A DNA stretch of 5,535 nt, taken from assembly GCA_946543025.1 (NCBI GenBank), contig CAMNLN010000243.1:1-5535 (forward strand), written 5' to 3'. The notes beneath the pieces were generated by a model. It worked only from the letters and a program-made list of their open reading frames with translations, had not been told where the DNA came from and did no database searches. Both the position numbers and the translations under genes were made by a program. The DNA comes from an uncultured Verrucomicrobiota bacterium (GTDB lineage Bacteria; Verrucomicrobiota; Kiritimatiellia; RFP12; UBA1067). Below are positions 1-4,435 of this stretch, one piece after another. Each line of letters opens with the position of its first letter. The stretch's first letter is position 1.

Positions 1-114
1 CGTGGACCACTTGCCGTCGCCGGCCGTGCCGGTCCACGTGTAGACCGTATCGGCGGCGAACGTCGCGCAGGCGATGGCCAGGGTTGCCCAAAAGATGCGT
101 GTGATGCGATTCAT
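1..114 (-). CDS. N-terminal fragment of a Sec-secreted protein (truncated by window edge)
   Basis: Only the first 38 codons are present; the gene runs off the left edge. The visible protein starts MNRITRIFWATLAIACATFA, a typical signal peptide: two early arginines, a hydrophobic core of about 12 residues, and small residues at a likely cleavage site near residues 20-21. The mature part then reads ADTVYTWTGTAGDGKWST. A 'YTWTG...GKWS' start straight after the signal is known from large repeat-rich secreted or autotransporter-like proteins of Verrucomicrobia/Kiritimatiellota, but the function cannot be read from this stub. I chose the ATG at 114 over the one at 120 because AGGAG at 126-122 sits 7 nt from the former and 1 nt from the latter. 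The gene has its own putative promoter and lies downstream of the aldolase-like gene on the same strand, about 100 bp away. Confidence 0.72.
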   Translation of the reverse strand, partial: MNRITRIFWATLAIACATFAADTVYTWTGTAGDGKWST

Positions 115-120
115 CGACAT

Positions 121-130
121 TCTCCTTTCA
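121..130 (-). promoter_or_regulatory. Shine-Dalgarno of the secreted-protein gene
   Basis: On the minus strand the sequence TGAAAGGAGA precedes the start. The AGGAG core ends 7 nt before the ATG at 114, which selects that codon over the ATG at 120. The same ten bases occur before the sirtuin start at 3651-3660. Confidence 0.75.
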
Positions 131-146
131 TCTGCAGCTGATTATT

Positions 147-155
147 ACTATACCA
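147..155 (-). promoter_or_regulatory. Putative extended -10 promoter of the secreted-protein gene
   Basis: The minus strand reads TGGTATAGT, an extended -10 element (TGn followed by TATAGT). It would place transcription initiation near position 140 and give a leader of about 26 nt containing the Shine-Dalgarno. No good -35 hexamer lies at 16-18 bp spacing (ACATTT at 17 bp is poor), which fits a TGn-dependent or activator-dependent promoter. The surrounding gap is AT-rich against a GC-rich background. Confidence 0.5.
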
Positions 156-156
156 T

Positions 157-204
157 ATCATTGGGAAGCAAATGTTTGGGAAAATAAAATCATTGGAAAC
201 GAAA
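157..204. repeat. Pair of 16-bp direct repeats, candidate regulator sites
   Basis: ATCATTGGGAAGCAAA at 157-172 and ATCATTGGAAACGAAA at 189-204 match at 13 of 16 positions, with the first eight identical. They are 32 bp apart start to start, about three helical turns, so both would face the same side of the DNA. They lie immediately upstream of the putative -10 of the secreted-protein gene, and the nearer copy covers the spacer/-35 zone. Direct repeats in this position are typical of AraC-family activator sites, and an AraC-family gene lies about 1 kb away. The repeat is seen in the sequence; its role is inferred. Confidence 0.5.
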
Positions 205-214
205 CATCGTGCGT

Positions 215-1261
215 TCAGGTCGCTACGGCGGCATTGCGCGCGATGATTCCAAGTGCGTCGAGCTTCTTCGCGTAGGCGGCGTATTCCGCCTCGGTGAGCG
301 GTTGGCCGGCCGGAGACCGGGCGGGGCCGCAGTCAAGGCCGATGTAGCGCATGATGCTCTTCCAGTAGGAGGCATGCGGCACACCTACCACAAGTTCCAC
401 GAAGCGCACCACCTCGTCCATCAGCTTGGCGGCCTCGGCGAACTTGCCGGCGGCGGCGAGGCGGCAGATCTGCGCATGGTGGGCGGGAATCATGTTGTCC
501 GTGGTGCCGATGCAGCCGCTGAACGTATCGCCGTAGGCGAACGCGCAGAGTTCCTGCTCGTCCGCGCCCGCGAAGAAGATCGCCGGCTTGGGCAGGCGGT
601 AGCGGAGCGCCTTGACGGTCCAGTAGGCGTAGCCGGTGTATTTCATGCCCTTGACGTTCTTCAGCTCGAAGAACTTCACGTCGCGGTCAGGGGCGATTTG
701 CTGTCCGATCGAATAGATCATGAAGGGGAGGTCGGTGGCCTCGGAGATGGTCTTGTAGTGGGCGAAGGCAGCGTCGAAGTTCTGCCCGAAGTAGACGGGC
801 GCGACGGACGACACCCAGTCGACTCCGACCTTGGCGGCGTGGCGGGCGAGGGTGACGGCGTCCTGCGTGGCGAGGCAGCCCACGTGGGCAATCAGCTTCG
901 CGCGGCCGCGCGCGGCCTTCACGGCGCGATCGTACACGCGCTTGCGCTCGTCCACGGAAAGGAGGAACCCCTCGCCCGTGGATCCCGTGAGGTAGAATCC
1001 CGTCAGGCCGTTGGCGAGTCCGTACTCGATGATCTTCTCGATCATCTCCTCGTTCACGGCGCCGTCGGGCCTGTACGGGGTGATGAGCGCGGCGTAGGCG
1101 CCGGACATGCCCGCGAACTCGGGGCCGTCCGGGACAGGGAGTGCGGCGGCGGACGAGCAGGAGCGCGCTCCTCCCGGTTGGCCGTTTGCGCCCTGCGCCA
1201 GGGCCACTGTGGCGCCGGCGATGGCGCTCATGCGGATGAAATCGCGTCTGTTCGTGTTCAT
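215..1261 (-). CDS. Tat-exported dihydrodipicolinate synthase / N-acetylneuraminate lyase family protein
   Basis: The product is 348 aa, a class I (Schiff-base) aldolase-like TIM barrel preceded by a leader. Residues 4-10 read NRRDFIR, matching the twin-arginine consensus, followed by a mild hydrophobic stretch (SAIAGATVALAQG), so export through Tat is likely. The catalytic domain runs from about 52 to 340, normal family length. Visible landmarks are GSTGE at 93-97, Tyr157 in APVYFG, Tyr183 in MIYSIG, the Schiff-base Lys207 in KGMKYT, and GADE at 232-235. GSTGE, the GADE pair and the lack of the substrate-carboxylate arginine after the catalytic tyrosine point to the sialate-lyase branch rather than lysine biosynthesis; the exact substrate is unknown. 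The start at 1261 is chosen for the Tat motif, an AAAGGA 8 nt upstream, and the ATGA overlap with the AraC gene. An in-frame extension to 1438 exists but only reads through the regulator's DNA-binding domain. Confidence 0.92.
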   Translation of the reverse strand: MNTNRRDFIRMSAIAGATVALAQGANGQPGGARSCSSAAALPVPDGPEFAGMSGAYAALITPYRPDGAVNEEMIEKIIEYGLANGLTGFYLTGSTGEGFLLSVDERKRVYDRAVKAARGRAKLIAHVGCLATQDAVTLARHAAKVGVDWVSSVAPVYFGQNFDAAFAHYKTISEATDLPFMIYSIGQQIAPDRDVKFFELKNVKGMKYTGYAYWTVKALRYRLPKPAIFFAGADEQELCAFAYGDTFSGCIGTTDNMIPAHHAQICRLAAAGKFAEAAKLMDEVVRFVELVVGVPHASYWKSIMRYIGLDCGPARSPAGQPLTEAEYAAYAKKLDALGIIARNAAVAT

Positions 1262-2181
1262 TCGTCTTGTCCTTTGCTCTGTTTGTTTTGCCGTCGCCAG
1301 TCGCGCGGGCTCAGACCCGTCTCGCGCTTGAACTGCGTGGCGAAATACTGTGAAGAGGGAAAGCCGAGCTGACGCGCGATCGCCGACACTTCCTGTCGCG
1401 ATTTCGCAAGCGCCTCCTTCGCCTTGGCGATGCGGCACGCCACGAGGTAGGCGTGCGGCGGCAGGCCGGTGCGGCGGCGGAAGAGGGCCGTGAGGGTGGG
1501 GGCGGACATGGCGGTGCGCCGCATCAGCACTTCGATCGGGTAGTCGGCGGCCGGCGAATCGCGCATTTCGGCGATCACGGCGTCAAGGGTGTCGTCCTCG
1601 GGGGCGCGCAGGAGATGCCGGGAGGTGTCCACAAGGCGAAGCAGCAGATGAAGGGCGGCATCGCGCAGCAGGAGGCGTCGTTCCACCGTGCGCGGCGGGA
1701 CCGACTGGTACAGTTGCCAGAGGCGGTTGAAAGCTCGCTTCACGGGCTCGCCGGCGGCGAACGCGGCGGGAAGCGCGCGCAGGCGGCTGACGAGCCATCG
1801 CGTCTCCGCGCCGGATAGCCCTAGAACCGTCTGCGTGGCGGACGGCAGCTTGAACCACAGCCAGTGCATCGCGAGGCTTTTGGGGTAACGTTGCAGAAAA
1901 TGGGGGACTTCAGGCTGTGCCACGAACACGTCGCCCGGACGGAACGGGTAGACCGTGCCTCCGTAATCGAACGAAAGGTCGGCTCCGCGCCGGCAGCAGA
2001 GAATCTCGATCATGCCGGGATGGACATGCGGCACCGTGCCGCCGCCGGAGCGGCTGTAGTGCGTGTCTCCGAGGACGGGGATGCAGGAAATCCCGTCCTC
2101 GGCCAAATTCACGACCGTTGCCTCCGAGGTCTTCGGATAAGACGGCAACGACCGGTAGACTTCTGGAATCCGTCGTGGCAT
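1258..2181 (-). CDS. AraC-family transcriptional regulator with cupin sensor domain
   Basis: The product is 307 aa. Residues about 20-110 form a cupin-type ligand-binding domain, with the pattern PHVHPGMIEI at 51-60 (His52, His54, Glu59), a glycine turn, RPGDVF at 81-86 and His94. The C-terminus holds the two AraC helix-turn-helix motifs: about 215-258 (IEVLMRRTAMSAPTLTALFR) and about 266-296, which ends in the family signature GFPSSQYFATQFKRETGLSP. Regulators of this build usually sense sugars or related metabolites and control neighbouring catabolic genes. Its stop overlaps the start of the aldolase-like gene by ATGA, implying translational coupling and a shared function. The start is set at ATG 2181: codons upstream run into AT-rich non-coding DNA containing a putative -10 box. 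In-frame ATGs at 2250 and 2361 are possible but lack a Shine-Dalgarno, and the latter overlaps mrp. The choice of start is the least certain point. Confidence 0.92.
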   Translation of the reverse strand: MPRRIPEVYRSLPSYPKTSEATVVNLAEDGISCIPVLGDTHYSRSGGGTVPHVHPGMIEILCCRRGADLSFDYGGTVYPFRPGDVFVAQPEVPHFLQRYPKSLAMHWLWFKLPSATQTVLGLSGAETRWLVSRLRALPAAFAAGEPVKRAFNRLWQLYQSVPPRTVERRLLLRDAALHLLLRLVDTSRHLLRAPEDDTLDAVIAEMRDSPAADYPIEVLMRRTAMSAPTLTALFRRRTGLPPHAYLVACRIAKAKEALAKSRQEVSAIARQLGFPSSQYFATQFKRETGLSPRDWRRQNKQSKGQDE

Positions 2182-2189
2182 CAGCCTAG

Positions 2190-2198
2190 ATTGTATCA
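2190..2198 (-). promoter_or_regulatory. Putative extended -10 promoter of the AraC-family gene
   Basis: The minus strand reads TGATACAAT: TGn followed by TACAAT, one base from the -10 consensus. Only 8 nt separate it from the chosen ATG at 2181, so transcription would begin at or just before the start codon, giving a leaderless message. No convincing -35 is visible at 16-18 bp. If the true start were the ATG at 2250, this box would be inside the coding region and meaningless. Confidence 0.45.
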
Positions 2199-2220
2199 CG
2201 TCCGGCGCATCGGAACGTTC

Positions 2221-2256
2221 GTAAAAATAAAAACATCCATAAGCATACATTTCGAG
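2221..2256. promoter_or_regulatory. AT-rich spacer between divergent promoters
   Basis: This stretch of A/T runs lies between the divergent AraC-family gene and mrp and contrasts sharply with the GC-rich flanks. It lies upstream of both putative promoters and could serve as an UP element or regulator-binding region. No clear repeat or palindrome was recognised within it; an 8-bp palindrome, GAACGTTC, lies next to it at 2213-2220. Confidence 0.3.
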
Positions 2257-2271
2257 TGCGGCGCGCACGGG

Positions 2272-2301
2272 TTGTGTTGGGAGGGGGCGATGTGCTAGAA
2301 T
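2272..2301 (+). promoter_or_regulatory. Putative promoter of the mrp-vsr-sirtuin operon
   Basis: A -35-like TTGTGT at 2272-2277 and a -10 TAGAAT at 2296-2301 are separated by 18 bp, and the -10 carries the TGn extension (TGCTAGAAT). Initiation would fall near 2308, leaving a leader of about 20 nt containing AGGAG at 2316-2320, 7 nt before the mrp ATG. This is the most complete promoter in the window. Confidence 0.55.
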
Positions 2302-2327
2302 AGAAAACGACCAACAGGAGCATAGAT

Positions 2328-3161
2328 ATGGCAGCAGAAGGTTGTACGCACGATTGTTCAAGTTGCGGGTCGGATTGCGCCGACCGGAAGGAAAAGTTCG
2401 ACTTCACGGCGAAGTTGAACGCCGCGTCGCGCGTGAAGAAGGTAATCGCCGTCGCGAGCGGCAAGGGTGGCGTGGGCAAGAGCCTTGTCACGACGATGCT
2501 CGCCGTGGCGGCATCTCGGAAGGGTCTGAATGTCGGTATCCTCGATGCCGACATCACCGGACCATCGATTCCCAAGTCGTTCGGCCTTTCGGGCGGGACG
2601 GTCCAGGGCGACGACGGCATCGAGCCGACCGTGACGGACGGCGGCATCCGCGTGATGTCGCTCAACATGCTCGTGCAGGATCCGACGGATCCCGTGGTCT
2701 GGCGCGGGCCGGTTATCGCCGGGGCGGTGAAGCAGTTCTGGACGGACGTCCACTGGGGAGACCTGGACGTGATGTTCGTGGACATGCCGCCGGGAACGGG
2801 CGACGTGCCGCTCACGGTCTACCAGAGCCTGCCCGTGGACGGCGTGGTCATCGTCTCATCGCCGCAGAAGCTCGTGGAGCTGATCGTCGGCAAGTCCGTG
2901 AAGATGGCGCAGATGATGGAGAAGAAGGTGCTGGGCCTCGTGGAGAACATGAGCTACTTCGTGTGCCCCGACTGCGGCAAGCGGCACGATGTGTTCGGGC
3001 CGAGCAGCGCCGACGAGATGGCCGCCAGATTCGACGTTCCAGAAACGCTGCGCCTGCCGATCGACCCGACGTTCGCGCAGGCGATCGACGCGGGCAAGGC
3101 TGAGTCGCTCGTTCTGCCGGAAGTCGACGCCTTCGTCCAAAAGATTGTCCTGGAGATGTGA
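2328..3161 (+). CDS. mrp: Mrp/NBP35-family iron-sulfur cluster carrier ATPase
   Basis: The product is 277 aa, a cytoplasmic P-loop ATPase that binds a [4Fe-4S] cluster, usually at a dimer interface, and hands it to apo-proteins. Visible motifs are the deviant Walker A SGKGGVGKS at 44-52, a switch motif DADITGPSIP at 73-82, the Walker B-like FVDMPPGTGD at 150-159, and the family's conserved CPDC pair (Cys213, Cys216). It lacks the DUF59 domain often fused at the N-terminus of bacterial Mrp. In its place is a short cysteine cluster with spacing C6-X3-C10-X2-C13-X3-C17, resembling the N-terminal cluster-binding tail of NBP35 and of the short Mrp proteins of anaerobes. The start is secure, with AGGAG 7 nt upstream. 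The stop overlaps the vsr start by one base (TGATG), making it the lead gene of a likely operon. Confidence 0.95.
   Translation: MAAEGCTHDCSSCGSDCADRKEKFDFTAKLNAASRVKKVIAVASGKGGVGKSLVTTMLAVAASRKGLNVGILDADITGPSIPKSFGLSGGTVQGDDGIEPTVTDGGIRVMSLNMLVQDPTDPVVWRGPVIAGAVKQFWTDVHWGDLDVMFVDMPPGTGDVPLTVYQSLPVDGVVIVSSPQKLVELIVGKSVKMAQMMEKKVLGLVENMSYFVCPDCGKRHDVFGPSSADEMAARFDVPETLRLPIDPTFAQAIDAGKAESLVLPEVDAFVQKIVLEM
3152..3155 (+). promoter_or_regulatory. Shine-Dalgarno that sets the vsr start
   Basis: GGAG inside the last codons of mrp lies 5 nt before the ATG at 3161. It is too close to the GTG at 3158 (2 nt) and too far from the ATG at 3170 (14 nt), so 3161 is the best start. Confidence 0.6.
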
Positions 3162-3643
3162 TGGACCGGATGACGGTCGAGGCGCGGAGCCGGCTGATGA
3201 GCCGGATCCACGGCCGGGACACGAAGCCCGAGGTGTACGTCCGCAAGCGCATCTATGCGGCGGGGTGGCGTTACCGGACGTGCGATAGGCGGTTCGTCGG
3301 CCGTCCCGACATCGTGGTGGCGCGCGCCAAGACGCTGATTGACGTGCGCGGTTGCTTCTGGCACCGGCACGGCTGCGCGAGCGGCACGATGCCGAAGAGC
3401 AACGTCGCGTTTTGGATGCAGAAGTGGTCTCGGAACGTAAAACGCGACAAGCGCAACGAGGCGGAGTGGCAGAAGGACGGTTGGAACCTCATCGTCGTGT
3501 GGGAGTGCGCGCTCAAGAACGCCGCCCTGCGCGAACGGACCTTGGCGCGCGTCTGCGAGTGCCTCGACGCTTGGTCCGCCGAGGTGGCGGAGGGTAAAAA
3601 GCGCCGCCGTCCGCACCGCCTCGTCCTGCCGCGCACAATCTGA
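3161..3643 (+). CDS. vsr: Very short patch repair (Vsr) DNA mismatch endonuclease
   Basis: The product is 160 aa. Vsr nicks DNA 5' of the T in T:G mismatches that arise when 5-methylcytosine deaminates, starting repair to C:G. The family landmarks are present, offset by one residue from E. coli Vsr: Glu24 in DTKPE, catalytic Asp50 in GRPDIVV, the GCFWH block at 64-68 with His68 as the likely general base, and the structural zinc ligands Cys65, His70, Cys72 and Cys116 (VVWECAL). Two positions differ from E. coli: Thr63 is Val62, which is common in homologues, and His64 is Arg63, usually His or Asp. A lysine/arginine-rich tail follows at 146-153. The gene starts on the mrp stop codon and the sirtuin follows 21 bp later. 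No cytosine methyltransferase is in the window, although Vsr usually travels with one, so its recognition partner is unknown. Confidence 0.93.
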   Translation: MDRMTVEARSRLMSRIHGRDTKPEVYVRKRIYAAGWRYRTCDRRFVGRPDIVVARAKTLIDVRGCFWHRHGCASGTMPKSNVAFWMQKWSRNVKRDKRNEAEWQKDGWNLIVVWECALKNAALRERTLARVCECLDAWSAEVAEGKKRRRPHRLVLPRTI

Positions 3644-3650
3644 TTTCATG

Positions 3651-3660
3651 TGAAAGGAGA
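3651..3660 (+). promoter_or_regulatory. Shine-Dalgarno that sets the sirtuin start
   Basis: TGAAAGGAGA contains AGGAG at 3655-3659, 5 nt before the ATG at 3665. An in-frame GTG at 3650 lies upstream of this motif and has none of its own, so it is rejected as the start. Confidence 0.8.
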
Positions 3661-3664
3661 TTCG

Positions 3665-4435
3665 ATGGAACGGTTGATCAAGGCATTGAAGGAGGCGAAA
3701 TGCGTGGCGGCGATGACGGGGGCGGGCGTGAGCACGCTTTGCGGCATCCCCGACTTTCGTGGCCCGCAGGGGCTCTACAAGAACCCCGACGCGGAACGCA
3801 TCTTCGACATCGATTGGTTCGACCGCGATCCGGCGGTCTACTATCGCGGCTGCCGCGAGCTCGTCTACGGGCTGGGCGACTTTACTCCGGGGCCGGTCCA
3901 CGTGGCGCTCAAGCGGATGGAGGACGCCGGCAAGCTCGACGGCATCATCACGCAGAACATCGACATGCTCCATCAGAAAGCCGGATCCGCGCGGGTGTAC
4001 GAGGTGCACGGCTCGCCCGTCCTCCACCATTGCCGCCGGTGCGGCGACGAAAAGACGTTCGACGAGATCCGCGCGATGATCGAGGCGAACGGCGGGAACG
4101 AGAAGCTGGGGAATCCCTACGTGCCGCGTTGCGCGTGCGGGGGCGCGTACAAGCCGGACATCACGTTCTTCGGCGAGTCGTTGCCGGAGACGGCGTTCGT
4201 CCGCTCGCAGGAGCTGGCGATCCGGGCGGACGTGATGCTCGTCCTAGGCACCTCGCTTACGGTTTTCCCGGCGGCGGGTCTGCCGCGCCTCACGCTCCAG
4301 CGGGGCGGAAAGGTGTTCATCGTCAACGCGCAGCCAACGCCCCTCGACGACTACGCCGTGGCGCGCTACGACGATTTGGCGGCCTTCGCGGCGGCGGTTA
4401 CTTCCGCGTTGGACGCGCTGGCGGACGGACGATGA
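3665..4435 (+). CDS. cobB: Sir2-family NAD-dependent protein deacylase (sirtuin)
   Basis: The product is 256 aa, a cytoplasmic enzyme that removes acyl groups from lysines while consuming NAD and releasing nicotinamide and O-acyl-ADP-ribose. All core motifs are visible: the NAD-binding GAGVSTLCGIPDFRG at 19-33, TQNIDMLHQKAG at 96-107, catalytic His115 in VHGS, four zinc cysteines (Cys123, Cys126, Cys156, Cys158), the FFGE motif at 168-171, GTSLTVFPAAGLP at 195-207 and VNAQPTPLDD at 220-229. One departure is Cys26 where most family members have serine (usually SGIPDFRG). I do not see the Tyr-x-x-Arg pair that marks desuccinylase-type CobB, and overall the protein resembles the class U sirtuins typified by Thermotoga Sir2, so deacetylation is the likelier activity; the symbol is used in the broad sense. 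It is the third gene of the mrp-vsr unit. Its last 38 bp overlap holA on the opposite strand. Confidence 0.94.
   Translation: MERLIKALKEAKCVAAMTGAGVSTLCGIPDFRGPQGLYKNPDAERIFDIDWFDRDPAVYYRGCRELVYGLGDFTPGPVHVALKRMEDAGKLDGIITQNIDMLHQKAGSARVYEVHGSPVLHHCRRCGDEKTFDEIRAMIEANGGNEKLGNPYVPRCACGGAYKPDITFFGESLPETAFVRSQELAIRADVMLVLGTSLTVFPAAGLPRLTLQRGGKVFIVNAQPTPLDDYAVARYDDLAAFAAAVTSALDALADGR
4398..4435. other. Tail-to-tail coding overlap of the sirtuin and holA genes
   Basis: The sirtuin stop (TGA, 4433-4435, plus) lies 38 bp beyond the holA stop (TAA, 4400-4398, minus), so the C-terminal codons of both proteins are read from the same DNA. There is no room for an intergenic terminator, and neither strand shows a hairpin followed by a T-run here. 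Transcription from each side must end inside the other gene or depend on Rho. Confidence 0.85.

Noticed and set aside
157..204. The two direct repeats as a CRISPR remnant
   Set aside because: There are only two imperfect copies, 16 bp long, with a 16-bp gap, in a promoter region; this does not fit a CRISPR array.
196..214. Possible terminator hairpin after the aldolase-like gene (ACGA-TGTT-TCGT)
   Set aside because: The stem is only 4 bp and weak, and the following T-rich stretch is interrupted, so it cannot be called a terminator.
209..1372. Long open frame on the plus strand opposite the aldolase-like gene (387 codons)
   Set aside because: Its translation is low-complexity Gly/Ala/Val/Arg/His-rich with no recognisable domain, and it is exactly antisense to a well-supported gene. 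Such frames are common in GC-rich DNA.
1262..1438. N-terminal extension of the aldolase-like protein
   Set aside because: It would overlap the AraC DNA-binding domain and bury the Tat signal 59 residues inside the protein; the start at 1261 has a Shine-Dalgarno and the ATGA coupling.
2213..2220. Palindrome GAACGTTC between the divergent genes
   Set aside because: Eight bases with no extension and no second copy; expected by chance.
2182..2361. N-terminal extension of the AraC-family protein to 2250 or 2361
   Set aside because: The extension reads through AT-rich promoter-like DNA, has no Shine-Dalgarno, and in the longer form overlaps the mrp start. The 2250 start remains a minor possibility.
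2954..4030. Long open frame on the minus strand opposite mrp, vsr and the sirtuin (358 codons)
   Set aside because: It crosses three well-supported genes and its His/Arg/Ala-rich product has no family features; a GC-rich antisense artefact.
3161..4435. A vsr-sirtuin pair as an anti-phage defence module (nuclease plus SIR2)
   Set aside because: The sirtuin keeps the catalytic His and all four zinc cysteines of a stand-alone deacylase and is not fused to a sensor. Vsr is a mismatch-repair enzyme. No other defence genes or mobile elements are nearby.
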